Assembly (NCBI GenBank): GCA_012518125.1
Contig: JAAYTF010000072.1
Location: 1 to 64,000, forward strand
Source: Bacilli bacterium
Lineage (GTDB): Bacteria; Bacillota; Bacilli; Bacillales; Amphibacillaceae
DNA length: 64,000 nt
Direction of reading: 5' to 3'
The position numbers and the translations under genes are program-made. Positions 34,462 to 43,732 of this stretch are shown here, piece after piece (the stretch's first letter is position 1; each line of letters opens with the position of its first letter). The notes beneath the pieces are model-generated. The model saw only the letters and a program-made list of their open reading frames with translations. It was not told where the DNA came from and did not search any database.

Positions 34462-36018
34462 ATGTGTGCATTCCGTTTTCCAGACAGCACGAAAAGTTAT
34501 TGGCGGGATTCGTTGAAATTTGGCGCATATCCCGAAGTGAATGAAGATATGACGTTCGACGTCGGCATCGTCGGCGGTGGCATCACGGGTATTACACTCG
34601 CTTATTTATTGAGCGAATACGATTTGGACGTCTGCGTCATCGATGCAAGGACGCTATTGTCCGGCACGACCGGCAACACGACGGCGAAAGTGACCATCCA
34701 ACACGGTTTGATTTACGATGAACTGATTTTAAATTACGGTTTGGAATATACACGAAAATATTACCATGCAAATGAGCGGGCCAAACAGTTCATTCATGAC
34801 ACTATTCTGAAATTGAATATCGATTGCGATTACAAGGAAGCAAGTGCAGTGCTTTACACGATGGAAAGCGACAATAACACGAAACTTGAACGCGAAATGG
34901 AAGCTTACGACAAGCTAGGGATTACGGCAAAGCTCAATCAACAAACGGAATTGCCGTTTAACGTCGCCAACGCATTACAAATCGACGGGCAAGCACATTT
35001 TCACCCGTTGAAATATTTGACACGTTTAATCGATCATGCCTTGGAAAACGGCGTATCGTTCTTTGAAAACAGTCCTGCAGTTGCAATCGATTATTCGAAA
35101 AAACCGATCATCGTTTTAAAAAACGGTCATCGCATCGTTTGCGATTATGTGGTAGAAGCTTCCCACTATCCGTTTTTCGACGGTCAGCAGTTATTCCCGT
35201 TAAAAATGTATGCAGAACGTTCGTACGCGCTTCTTGCCAAGACAGAACGGACGGTTGACGACATGTACTTGAGCATCGATGATGAAGTGCGTTCCATCCG
35301 TCCGGTGAACGTCAATGGGGAAACGTACATGATTTTTGCCGGGGAAAACCATCGCACCGGTGTCAGCAACATCAAAATGAACGACCGCTTTGAGAAATTG
35401 GCCCGTTTTGCCAATGAACATTTTCACCTCGAACATATTGAACATCGCTGGTCGGCGCAAGACTACACGACGCTTGATAAACTTCCGTACATTGGAACGA
35501 TTACAAAAGAAAAGGACAATGTGTTCGTCGCCACCGGCTTTCGCAAATGGGGCATGACGAACGGTACGAATGCCGCCATCATGCTGAAAAATTTGATTTT
35601 ACACGAAAAAGATGAATATATGGATATTTTTGCGACATACCGGAAAATGACGTTCGATCCGGCAATGAAAAAACTCGTTTCGTTTAACGTCGAAGTGGCG
35701 AAACATTTAATCACTGGAAAATTTGACGCGTTCAATGAAAAAGTGGAATCGCTTCGGGCCGGTGAGGCGATGATCACGATGCACAACGGGCAGCGGATCG
35801 GCGTATATAAAGACGAAGACGGTGAACTTTACGCCGTCGATACAACTTGCACCCATTTAGGCTGCGAGCTCGAATGGAACGACGCCGAAAAAAGTTGGGA
35901 TTGCCCGTGCCACGGTTCACGTTTTTCATATGAAGGGGACGTATTGAATGGACCGGCCGTGAAAAATTTGAAAAAACGGACCGATGTCATCGAAAAATAT
36001 CACTTGGTGAAACAATAA
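34462..36018 (+). CDS. yhfW: FAD-dependent oxidoreductase with C-terminal Rieske [2Fe-2S] domain (YhfW-like)
   Basis: A 518-residue two-domain protein. Residues 30-65 form the dinucleotide fold (DVGIVGGGITGITLAYLLSE...VCVID). A DAO-type FAD oxidoreductase domain follows to about residue 390. The C-terminal Rieske domain has both cluster motifs, CTHLGCEL and CPCHGSRF, 17 residues apart. It matches the domain order of B. subtilis YhfW; the substrate is unknown. The first motif of the fold is intact, so an active flavoenzyme with an attached electron-transfer cluster is expected. Shine-Dalgarno AAAGGAG lies inside a hairpin. Confidence 0.88.
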   Translation: MCAFRFPDSTKSYWRDSLKFGAYPEVNEDMTFDVGIVGGGITGITLAYLLSEYDLDVCVIDARTLLSGTTGNTTAKVTIQHGLIYDELILNYGLEYTRKYYHANERAKQFIHDTILKLNIDCDYKEASAVLYTMESDNNTKLEREMEAYDKLGITAKLNQQTELPFNVANALQIDGQAHFHPLKYLTRLIDHALENGVSFFENSPAVAIDYSKKPIIVLKNGHRIVCDYVVEASHYPFFDGQQLFPLKMYAERSYALLAKTERTVDDMYLSIDDEVRSIRPVNVNGETYMIFAGENHRTGVSNIKMNDRFEKLARFANEHFHLEHIEHRWSAQDYTTLDKLPYIGTITKEKDNVFVATGFRKWGMTNGTNAAIMLKNLILHEKDEYMDIFATYRKMTFDPAMKKLVSFNVEVAKHLITGKFDAFNEKVESLRAGEAMITMHNGQRIGVYKDEDGELYAVDTTCTHLGCELEWNDAEKSWDCPCHGSRFSYEGDVLNGPAVKNLKKRTDVIEKYHLVKQ

Positions 36019-36030
36019 GCATTTCCAAAT

Positions 36031-36172
36031 GAGCTATCTCCTAATCGAATGCGACTTCGACAACATTTCAAATAAAATTGCAAAAATTGTCATCATTCTT
36101 TGAACAATTCGTACAAATATGTCGCAGCATTTGATAAAATTGTAATAGTGATAATTGATTAGGGGATAGCTT
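36031..36172. repeat. 16-bp inverted repeat spanning the yhfW-pdaC gap
   Basis: GAGCTATCTCCTAATC (36031-36046) is complementary to GATTAGGGGATAGCTT (36157-36172) with two G-T type pairs. The right arm holds the pdaC Shine-Dalgarno AGGGGAT. The 110-base space between is AT-rich and probably carries the pdaC promoter, in which case only the right arm would be in the mRNA. Confidence 0.55.
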
Positions 36173-36173
36173 C

Positions 36174-37646
36174 ATGAAGAACAAGTCGCTGTTATCGGTT
36201 TTTATTTTATCCATCATCATCATCGTCATTTTCTTCTCCTTCGATACGAAATCCGCAACGATTTCACGGAAAGATGTTACTTCAACCTCAATTAAAAGTG
36301 AAACGATCGAAAACGGGATCGCAATTGAGAAAGAACGGAAAGAAGGAAAATCGTTAACGACGGCGGTCGAACTGCCGAAAACGAACTACGCGGAGATTGA
36401 TGAATACATACATGATTGGTCGCAAGCAAAAGAAGATGAAATGTTTTCGGAAATTGAAAACATTTCCGCTTCATTGAGCAAAGACGCTCAAGCTCATATT
36501 GTCATCACCCCGATCATTCATCAACTGGATGATGCGTTCATTACATATGAATTTCATTTACAATACACAATCAAAGATGTCCAGCTTGAGGAAGACGTTT
36601 TTCACTCCGAAGTCGAATCGTTCACGTTTGATTTGACCGATGGAAAATTGGTTCATTTGGAAGATATTTTGCAAATTTCACATTTGAAAGAACGTGAGAT
36701 TCAAAGTTTGATAGCTTCACTCACCAAAAATAAAATAACGGATTTTTCGCTGCAAAAAGATGCGAATCGTTGGATGATGACTGCGGAAGGGCTTGTTTTT
36801 ATCCACGAAAAGCAGGCGGAGAACGATGGTTTTAGCGTGGAAAAGATATCCGTCGGATTTGATGTGCTCGCCCCGCTCATTACCGATACGTACAAAAAAC
36901 GATTGACGAAAAACGACCCTACGGCGCTGGCTAAAACAGAAAAGGAAACGATAGAAAAACAAGACGAGAAAAAAACGAAAGAAAAAAGCAGCGTTGAAAG
37001 AGAGAAGCGAAAAACAACAGGAAACGATAAAAAACGTAAGCGTGAGAAAAAGCGGATCGCCATCACGTTCGATGACGGTCCAGATGAACATGTGACGCCA
37101 AAAATTTTAAATACGTTGAAAAAATACGATGCGAAAGCGACGTTTTTCATGCTAGCGCCAAAGGCGAACAAACATGAAAACATCGTCAAACAAATCTTAA
37201 TAGACGGCCATGAAATCGGCAATCACTCGTATTCACACGCAAACTTAAACAAAGTTAAACAAAAAAGAATCAAAAAAGAAATCATCGAGGCGCAAGCGAC
37301 AATCGAATCGGCTGCAGAACAACCGGTCGCATTGTTCCGGCCGCCATACGGCGAATACAACAAAACCGTCATCGATCTTGCGAACCAATCGGGGCAAACG
37401 ATCATCATGTGGTCCGTCGATCCGAAAGATTGGAAATACCAAAACAAAGCGAGAATCTATGAAAATATCATTCAGCATACAAAACCGGGCTCGATCGTCT
37501 TAATGCACGACATCCATGAAGCGACGGCGGAGGCATTGCCAAAAGTGTTGAAACATTTGCAAGAACAAGGATTTGAATTCGTGACCGTTTCGGAATTGTT
37601 AAAAGAAATCGAGCCGGCGCCGAACGGCGTCTATTACGGCAATTGA
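36174..37646 (+). CDS. pdaC: Peptidoglycan/polysaccharide deacetylase, PdaC-like
   Basis: A 490-residue secreted or membrane-anchored enzyme. It has an N-terminal hydrophobic helix (residues 6-24), then a DUF4163/DUF3298-type domain (to ~245), a strongly basic Lys/Glu linker (~250-295) and a NodB deacetylase domain. All five NodB motifs are present: TFDDGPD, HSYSHANL, RPPYGEYN, WSVDPKDW and LMHDIH, so it should be active. Domain order and length match B. subtilis PdaC (YjeA), which deacetylates N-acetylmuramic acid in peptidoglycan and adds to lysozyme resistance. ATG 36174, AGGGGAT 6 bases upstream. Confidence 0.85.
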   Translation: MKNKSLLSVFILSIIIIVIFFSFDTKSATISRKDVTSTSIKSETIENGIAIEKERKEGKSLTTAVELPKTNYAEIDEYIHDWSQAKEDEMFSEIENISASLSKDAQAHIVITPIIHQLDDAFITYEFHLQYTIKDVQLEEDVFHSEVESFTFDLTDGKLVHLEDILQISHLKEREIQSLIASLTKNKITDFSLQKDANRWMMTAEGLVFIHEKQAENDGFSVEKISVGFDVLAPLITDTYKKRLTKNDPTALAKTEKETIEKQDEKKTKEKSSVEREKRKTTGNDKKRKREKKRIAITFDDGPDEHVTPKILNTLKKYDAKATFFMLAPKANKHENIVKQILIDGHEIGNHSYSHANLNKVKQKRIKKEIIEAQATIESAAEQPVALFRPPYGEYNKTVIDLANQSGQTIIMWSVDPKDWKYQNKARIYENIIQHTKPGSIVLMHDIHEATAEALPKVLKHLQEQGFEFVTVSELLKEIEPAPNGVYYGN

Positions 37647-37679
37647 AAAGAATATGTATCGGACAGATTCGTTTTCATC

Positions 37680-37702
37680 GGGCCGACGTCCGGCCCTTTT
37701 TC
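37680..37702 (+). terminator. Rho-independent terminator after pdaC
   Basis: GGGCCG (37680-37685) pairs with CGGCCC (37691-37696) across a 5-base loop, followed by five T residues. Confidence 0.85.
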
Positions 37703-37954
<252 letters not shown>

Positions 37955-39190
37955 ATGTTTAGACAACTTCATATGACGTTGAAAGTTCGCCTCATCACGC
38001 ATTTATTCCAAGAAACGATTTTTGCCAGCACGATCCCTTTCGTCGCCTTTTACTTGACGGATATGCTTTCGGTGAAGCTTACTGGAATCTTGTTGACGCT
38101 CACCGTCGTGTTTTCCATGTTGTTTTCTTTTATCGGCGGTTACGTGAGCGATCTGCATAAAAAAAAGTTCATCATCATTTTGTTGCAAACATTGATGGGC
38201 GTATGTTTATTGAGCATGGGGATTGCCATTGTATTAGAGCATATTTGGTTGTTCGTTCTTAGCTATTTATCTTTTACGTTATCCTTCGCGTTGCAAAATC
38301 CAATCATGGATGCCGCCATCATGGATGCGATTGACCGGTTCGAATCGTACGTATACAAATTAAGTTATTGGTTATCAAATGTCGGCATTGCCGCAGGTTC
38401 CGTGCTTGGCGCTCTTTTTTACAGTTTTATGCCGCACGTTTTATTTGTCAGCGGATTTATCATTTACGTGTTGATTTCACTTGCATTTATAAAGTGGTTT
38501 ATTGAAATCCCGGTCGAAAGACGCACTAAACTTAACAGCAATTTCATAAAAGACAGTTTGCTCAGCTATGTTGAAGTGTTAAAAGACAGGCGTTACATTA
38601 AGCTTACTGTCGGCTATAGCTTGATCAACATCGGTGAATTGTCGATTTTTTCTTACATCGCCGTAAAATTGAAACAACATTTTGAAACTGCCCACGTTTT
38701 CATCTTTCAAATCGATGGCGTGAAAATGTATTCGATCATTTTGTTTTTAAATACGGTCATCGTGATCTTTTTCACTTTTATCATTACAAAGATGGCTGAA
38801 AAACTTCCGACCCATAAAGCGTTCGTATTGTCGCTTATCATTTATACGCTCGGTTACGTCGGTTTAAGTTATTTCAACACATTTGGACTCATTATTTTGG
38901 CGGTTGTATTAGCAACGATCGGTGAAATTATTTATGCACCCATTTATTTTACTGAACGATATAAATTGATCCCTGAAGCGAAACGAGGTTCGTATTCAGC
39001 GATCGATTCATTCGGGTTTTACAGTGCGGAAATGGCTGCGCGTTTTTCCATCGTGCTAAGCGTTTATTTATCGTTTTTCCAAATGTCATTACTTTTATTT
39101 GTCATTTTGTCAATCGGAAGCATCTTGATGATCCATTCGCTATTTTTAACAAACGTAGCGCGAAACAAAAAACGGAACATTTCGAATTGA
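37955..39190 (+). CDS. MFS transporter
   Basis: A 411-residue major facilitator with about 12 hydrophobic segments. The loop between helices 2 and 3 carries a family-like GGYVSDLHKKK (compare the MFS motif GxLaDrxGrrk). A longer polar section lies in the middle (residues ~185-205). No close substrate group is recognisable, and drug or small-molecule efflux is only a guess. It stands alone, with a weak AGGAG about 12 bases before the ATG and a terminator downstream. Confidence 0.75.
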   Translation: MFRQLHMTLKVRLITHLFQETIFASTIPFVAFYLTDMLSVKLTGILLTLTVVFSMLFSFIGGYVSDLHKKKFIIILLQTLMGVCLLSMGIAIVLEHIWLFVLSYLSFTLSFALQNPIMDAAIMDAIDRFESYVYKLSYWLSNVGIAAGSVLGALFYSFMPHVLFVSGFIIYVLISLAFIKWFIEIPVERRTKLNSNFIKDSLLSYVEVLKDRRYIKLTVGYSLINIGELSIFSYIAVKLKQHFETAHVFIFQIDGVKMYSIILFLNTVIVIFFTFIITKMAEKLPTHKAFVLSLIIYTLGYVGLSYFNTFGLIILAVVLATIGEIIYAPIYFTERYKLIPEAKRGSYSAIDSFGFYSAEMAARFSIVLSVYLSFFQMSLLLFVILSIGSILMIHSLFLTNVARNKKRNISN

Positions 39191-39281
39191 TTGATTCGGC
39201 ATATTTCGGCGTCGGTAACATAAAAGGGGCATATCATATCAAAATTCATTTCATACATGTTCATTTAGTCTTGAAATCGAT

Positions 39282-39307
39282 AAAGGGGCATAGAAGCCCC
39301 CTTTTTT
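39282..39307 (+). terminator. Terminator after the MFS gene
   Basis: AAAGGGGC pairs with GCCCCCTTT around a 6-base loop, followed by a T-run. It is placed between the MFS gene and the convergent ZIP gene. Confidence 0.8.
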
Positions 39308-39340
39308 ACTTTTATCAATTGGTTCACACCCGAAAGCTAT

Positions 39341-40168
39341 TTATCCGAGAGCGACATCCAATATCATCATGACGGTGAAGCCAACAATCAAACTGAATGA
39401 TGCAAAATCTTTGTAGCCATTTTCATGTGAACTTGGTATCACTTCTTCTGCGACGACAAAAATCATCGCACCGGCGGCAAAACTGAGCGCATACGGCAGT
39501 AACGGTTCCAAGGCGGTAACCGCCAACACCCCGATGACCGCTGAAATCGGTTCGACCATTCCGGAGAACTGACCGTAGAAAAACGCTTTTCCCCGTGACA
39601 TCCCTTCACGCCTTAGCGGCATCGAAACCGCAGTTCCCTCCGGGAAGTTTTGGATCCCGATTCCGAGCGCCAATGCAACGGCGCCGGCCAACGATGCTTC
39701 AGGGTTGCCCGTTGCCACCGCCCCGAACGCGACTCCAATCGCCAAACCTTCCGGGACATTATGCAGCGTGATCGCAAAAACGAGCAGCGTGCTCCGCCTT
39801 AACCGTTCAGGATTTATCCCTTCAGCTTCCGCTTTCGATTTAAAATTCGGATGCAAATGCGGAATGATTTTATTGAAGATTGCCAAAAAGACGGCACCTA
39901 ATAAAAAACCAACGGCGGCAGGCAGCCAAGCAGGCGTGGATCTCTCCCTTGCCATTTCGATCGCCGGATCCAAAAGCGACCAAAAACTTGCCGCAATCAT
40001 GACTCCCCCTGCAAAGCCAAGCATGCCGTCGAGAAATTTTTGGTTCATTTTTTTCGTCGTGAATACGAGCGCCGCCCCCAGCGCCGTCATGCCCCAAGTG
40101 AACGACGTCCCTAAAAGCGCTTGCCATGCGGGATGCATGGATGAAAAAAATGCTACGATATCCATCAT
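39341..40168 (-). CDS. ZIP family divalent metal transporter
   Basis: A 275-residue ZIP (ZupT/GufA-like) transporter with eight predicted membrane segments. The metal-path helix 4 has TLHNVPEGLAIGVAFG and helix 5 has IGIQNFPEGTAVSMPLRREG, both diagnostic. The intervening loop HLHPNFKSKAEAEG carries histidines. Zinc or another divalent cation would enter the cytoplasm; exact specificity cannot be read. ATG 40168 is used, with AGGTG 6 bases upstream on the minus strand; the GTG at 40177 lies in that site. Confidence 0.85.
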   Translation of the reverse strand: MMDIVAFFSSMHPAWQALLGTSFTWGMTALGAALVFTTKKMNQKFLDGMLGFAGGVMIAASFWSLLDPAIEMARERSTPAWLPAAVGFLLGAVFLAIFNKIIPHLHPNFKSKAEAEGINPERLRRSTLLVFAITLHNVPEGLAIGVAFGAVATGNPEASLAGAVALALGIGIQNFPEGTAVSMPLRREGMSRGKAFFYGQFSGMVEPISAVIGVLAVTALEPLLPYALSFAAGAMIFVVAEEVIPSSHENGYKDFASFSLIVGFTVMMILDVALG

Positions 40169-40282
40169 GTTTTTCACCTATTGAATAAAAGATTTTATAA
40201 AAATCGCCTTTATGATCACACAAAATAAAAATAGCGGTGATTAAATGATGTTCACCTATTCTATCATTATAAATATGCAAGA

Positions 40283-40312
40283 AAAAAAGACCAAGTGAAT
40301 TGGTCTTTTTTC
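40283..40312 (-). terminator. Terminator of the liv operon
   Basis: AAGACCAA/TTGGTCTT stem with a 5-base loop and A/T runs on both sides, directly after the livF stop in the direction of transcription. Confidence 0.85.
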
Positions 40313-40336
40313 CATTTCGTTAAGTGGCAACTAGGT

Positions 40337-41044
40337 TTAAGCGCCTCCGAGGTACGCTTCCCTCACTAACTCGCTTTCTTGCAATTCTTTGGAAGTTCCG
40401 GAAATGACCACTTTGCCCGTTTCAATGACGTAGCCGCGGTCTGCAATCGACAACGCCATGTGTGCGTTTTGTTCGACGAGCAAAACGGTCGTGCCGTCAT
40501 TGTTGATTTCTTGAATAATTTCAAAAATGGTTTGCACCAAGATCGGGGCAAGACCCATCGAAGGTTCATCGAGAAGTAGCAATTTCGGTTTGGACATGAG
40601 CGCCCGGCCAATTGCCAACATTTGCTGTTCACCGCCGGACAGTGTCCCGGATTGCTGTTTTTTACGTTCTTCCAGCCGCGGGAAAATTTCATATACTTTT
40701 TCCAAATCTTTTTTCACTTGTTGCGAATCTTTGCGCAAAAAAGCGCCGAGCAGCAAATTTTCTTCCACCGTCATTTCCGCAAAAACTCGTCTGCCTTCCG
40801 GAACATGAATGATGCCGTCGCGCACGATTTGCTGCGCCGGAAGTCCGACGATTGATTTACCCATATATTCGATCGTCCCGTTTTTCGGACGCAATAATCC
40901 CGATAACGTGTTGAGCAATGTCGTTTTCCCCGCGCCATTTGCGCCGATCAAGGTGACGATCTCCCCTTCTTCAACGTTCAACGATACACCTTTTAAAGCA
41001 TGGATATGTCCATAATAGACATCAATGTCATTAACTTTGAGCAT
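40337..41044 (-). CDS. livF: Branched-chain amino acid ABC transporter ATP-binding protein LivF
   Basis: A 235-residue ABC ATPase. Walker A GANGAGKTTLLNTLSG, signature LSGGEQQMLAIGRALM, Walker B LLLLDEPSMGLAP and the switch histidine region VEQNAHMAL are present. The short length and the IHVPEGRRVFAEMTVEENL segment are typical of LivF. It overlaps livG by 14 bases. Last gene of the five-gene liv operon. Confidence 0.92.
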   Translation of the reverse strand: MLKVNDIDVYYGHIHALKGVSLNVEEGEIVTLIGANGAGKTTLLNTLSGLLRPKNGTIEYMGKSIVGLPAQQIVRDGIIHVPEGRRVFAEMTVEENLLLGAFLRKDSQQVKKDLEKVYEIFPRLEERKKQQSGTLSGGEQQMLAIGRALMSKPKLLLLDEPSMGLAPILVQTIFEIIQEINNDGTTVLLVEQNAHMALSIADRGYVIETGKVVISGTSKELQESELVREAYLGGA

Positions 41045-41822
41045 CGATACTTACCTCCTCTCCAAGGTAAGCTTCAATTACTTTCGGATCATTGCGGATT
41101 TCTTCCCCCGTTCCGTGAGCGATCAATTGACCGTGATCGAGTACGTAAATCCGCTCACAAATACCCATGACGAGACGCATGTCGTGTTCGATGAGCAAGA
41201 TCGTCAAATCGTATTGCTTGCGTACGAAATGAATCAAATCCATCAACTCTTTCGTCTCTTGCGGGTTCATACCTGCCGCCGGCTCATCAAGCAGCAACAA
41301 TTTCGGCGCTGCAGCTAGCGCACGGGCGATTTCGAGCCTGCGTTGCATTCCATACGGCAAATTTTTCGCCAGTTCATCTTTTAAGCCGTCCAACTCGAAA
41401 ATTTTCAACAATTGCATCGATTTCAGCTCCATCTCGCGTTCGCCGATAAAATGTTTCGGCATACGGAACATCGAGCTGAAGACCGAATGGCCCGCAAGCG
41501 AGTGGTTGGCGACTTTCACGTTGTCCAAAACGCTCAAATCGTTAAACAACCTTATGTTTTGGAACGTACGGCTGATGCCTTTCCGAGTGACTTTAAACGG
41601 AGGAAGCCCATTGATCCGTTCGCCTCGAAACACGATGTCTCCTTCCGTCGGCGTATACACTCCTGTGATCATGTTGAATACGGTCGTTTTCCCCGCTCCG
41701 TTCGGTCCAATCAAGCCGATCAGTTCGTTGTCGTAAAGCGTCATGTTCAATTTATCCACCGCTTTTAGACCACCGAACTGGATCCCTAAATCTTTTAATT
41801 CTAAAATCGGTTGCTCTTTCAA
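41031..41822 (-). CDS. livG: Branched-chain amino acid ABC transporter ATP-binding protein LivG
   Basis: A 263-residue ABC ATPase. Walker A GPNGAGKTTVFNMITG, RTFQNIRLFNDLSVLDNVKVA (Q-loop and LivG-type segment), Walker B LLLLDEPAAGMNPQET and EHDM switch are present. The signature motif is the LivG variant LPYGMQRRLEIARAL in place of LSGGQ, normal for the family. It starts at TTG 41822 behind AAGGAGAG, immediately at the livM stop, so translation is coupled. Confidence 0.92.
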   Translation of the reverse strand: MKEQPILELKDLGIQFGGLKAVDKLNMTLYDNELIGLIGPNGAGKTTVFNMITGVYTPTEGDIVFRGERINGLPPFKVTRKGISRTFQNIRLFNDLSVLDNVKVANHSLAGHSVFSSMFRMPKHFIGEREMELKSMQLLKIFELDGLKDELAKNLPYGMQRRLEIARALAAAPKLLLLDEPAAGMNPQETKELMDLIHFVRKQYDLTILLIEHDMRLVMGICERIYVLDHGQLIAHGTGEEIRNDPKVIEAYLGEEVSIDAQS

Positions 41823-42760
41823 CTAGCTTCTCTCCTTTTCGATCTTAAGTTGGCAACAACGTCGGTAATTTCTTTGGTTCCCATGAGTCCTTGCGGCCGG
41901 TATAACATGACTAGAATCAAGACGACGCTGTAGAGGATCATGCGTGTTTCAGGATATTCTTGCAAGAACGTTGAAACGAGCGTCAATAATATAGCCGAAA
42001 TGACTGAACCGGAAAGGCTTCCGAGTCCGCCCAACACGACGAAAATCAAAATGTCGAATGATTTCAAGAAACCGAAGTTTTGCGGTTGAATGATATAGAA
42101 GTTATGTGCGTATAAACCGCCTGCGATTCCAGCAAAAAATGCCCCGATGACAAACGCCAACACTTTATAATACGTCGTATTGATGCCCATCGCATCAGCG
42201 GCAATCTCATCTTCACGGATCGCAATGCATGCTCTGCCGTGACGGGAGTTGGTGAAGTTGGATATGATGATGATCGTGATGACGAGACTGATGAACGCAT
42301 ACGTCCACGTCGTCATATGTTTCACTTGCATCCCCGCTGCGCCGCCGACGTATTCAATGTTTAAAAAGATAATTCGGATAATTTCGGCAAAACCTAACGT
42401 AGCAATCGCCAAATAGTCGCCGCGCAGCCTTAACGTTGGAATCCCGACGATGAGCCCGGCAAAGGCCGCCACGATTCCACCGACGATCAGCGCAAGAATG
42501 AAAGGTAGGTGAAGCTTCATCGTAACGATGGCCGACAAGTAGGCCCCAAGCGCCAAAAAGCCAGCATGTCCGATCGAAAATTGTCCGGTAATTCCGATGA
42601 CTAAATGCAAACTAACTGCCAACATGATGTTGATGCAGATAAATATGAGCGTGTTCGAATAGAACGGATTGAGCGTTCCCGTCGTAATCAACACTTGTAC
42701 GACGGCGTAAATGACGAGTGCTGCGATGATAAAGCCCCAAAAGCGTTTACTTAACTTCAT
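41819..42760 (-). CDS. livM: Branched-chain amino acid ABC transporter permease LivM
   Basis: A 313-residue BPD_transp_2 permease with about ten hydrophobic segments. Typical LivM elements are GQFSIGHAGFLALGAYLSA, GIPTLRLRGDYLAIATLGFAEIIRI and the EAA-like loop AIREDEIAADAMGINTTYYKVLAFVIGAFFAG. It forms the membrane channel together with LivH. It starts at ATG 42760, 10 bases after the livH stop, with AGGTG upstream. Confidence 0.9.
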   Translation of the reverse strand: MKLSKRFWGFIIAALVIYAVVQVLITTGTLNPFYSNTLIFICINIMLAVSLHLVIGITGQFSIGHAGFLALGAYLSAIVTMKLHLPFILALIVGGIVAAFAGLIVGIPTLRLRGDYLAIATLGFAEIIRIIFLNIEYVGGAAGMQVKHMTTWTYAFISLVITIIIISNFTNSRHGRACIAIREDEIAADAMGINTTYYKVLAFVIGAFFAGIAGGLYAHNFYIIQPQNFGFLKSFDILIFVVLGGLGSLSGSVISAILLTLVSTFLQEYPETRMILYSVVLILVMLYRPQGLMGTKEITDVVANLRSKRREAS

Positions 42761-42770
42761 CTCGTTTCAC

Positions 42771-43649
42771 CTACACTTTTTCCTTCGTATTTTTGCCAAA
42801 AATACCTGCAGGTCGGAAGAGCAAGATTAAGATGAGGATGATGAATGCAGCTGCATCGCGAAAGAGTGAAAAACCAGCCGCACTTACAAGCGTCTCAACA
42901 ATGCCGAGGATAAAGCCGCCGACCATCGCGCCAGGAATGATGCCGATTCCTCCCAACACTGCTGCAACGAACGCTTTTAATCCTGGGATGAGTCCCATCA
43001 ACGGATCGATTTTCGTATAGTAAATCCCGAAGATGACTCCGGCAGCTCCGGCCAACGCAGAACCGATCGCAAATGTAGCCGAAATCGTATTGTCAACGTT
43101 GATCCCCATCAATCGTGCTGCATCTTTGTCATAAGAAACCGCACGCATCGCACGGCCGATTTTCGTCTTTTGGACGATAAATTGCAATAAAATCATTAAT
43201 ACAATCGAAATAAACAAAATTAACAGTGCTTGCATGCTCACTTTTACGCCAAAAATATCAAGCGTACGTTCTGGAAGCACATCTTGCGGATACGCTTCCG
43301 GTTCCGCGCCGCGGAAATAAATGAATAAATATTGAATGAATAATGACATACCGATCGCGGTGATCAATGCCGCAATACGCGTTGATTCACGTAATCGTTT
43401 ATAGGCAATGCGTTCGATCAAAACACCGACAACGGAACACGTAAACATGGCAATGATGAGCGCCGGTACAAAACTGAGTTCGAAATGGACGATGGCTACA
43501 AAACCGGTGAAAGCACCGATCATGAACACTTCACCGTGGGCGAAGTTGATCAATTTGATTATACCGTAAACCATCGTATATCCTAAAGCGATTAAGGCAT
43601 AAATGCTTCCAAGCGAAATTCCGTTTATGATTTGCTGGAGCCACTCCAA
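42771..43649 (-). CDS. livH: Branched-chain amino acid ABC transporter permease LivH
   Basis: A 292-residue BPD_transp_2 permease with about eight hydrophobic segments, beginning EWLQQIINGISLGSIYALIALGYTMVYGI as in LivH proteins. The C-terminal half carries AVSYDKDAARLMGINVDNTISATF and GGIGIIPGAMVGGFILGIVE. The reading frame is open 22 codons further, but TTG 43649 with AAAGGAGTG about 7 bases upstream is the only start with a ribosome-binding site. It is separated from livJ by a hairpin. Confidence 0.9.
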   Translation of the reverse strand: MEWLQQIINGISLGSIYALIALGYTMVYGIIKLINFAHGEVFMIGAFTGFVAIVHFELSFVPALIIAMFTCSVVGVLIERIAYKRLRESTRIAALITAIGMSLFIQYLFIYFRGAEPEAYPQDVLPERTLDIFGVKVSMQALLILFISIVLMILLQFIVQKTKIGRAMRAVSYDKDAARLMGINVDNTISATFAIGSALAGAAGVIFGIYYTKIDPLMGLIPGLKAFVAAVLGGIGIIPGAMVGGFILGIVETLVSAAGFSLFRDAAAFIILILILLFRPAGIFGKNTKEKV

Positions 43650-43689
43650 TCGTTTCACTCCTTTATATGCGGATTCGTTTTTTACTCGC

Positions 43690-43711
43690 AAAAGGGAGGG
43701 AAACCCCTCCC
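43690..43711 (-). terminator. Partial terminator between livJ and livH
   Basis: On the minus strand GGGAGGG pairs perfectly with CCCTCCC around the loop GTTT, followed by only four T residues. It probably lets some polymerase pass, giving more binding protein than permease. Confidence 0.75.
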
Positions 43712-43732
43712 ACATAATGATTCATTCAATTT

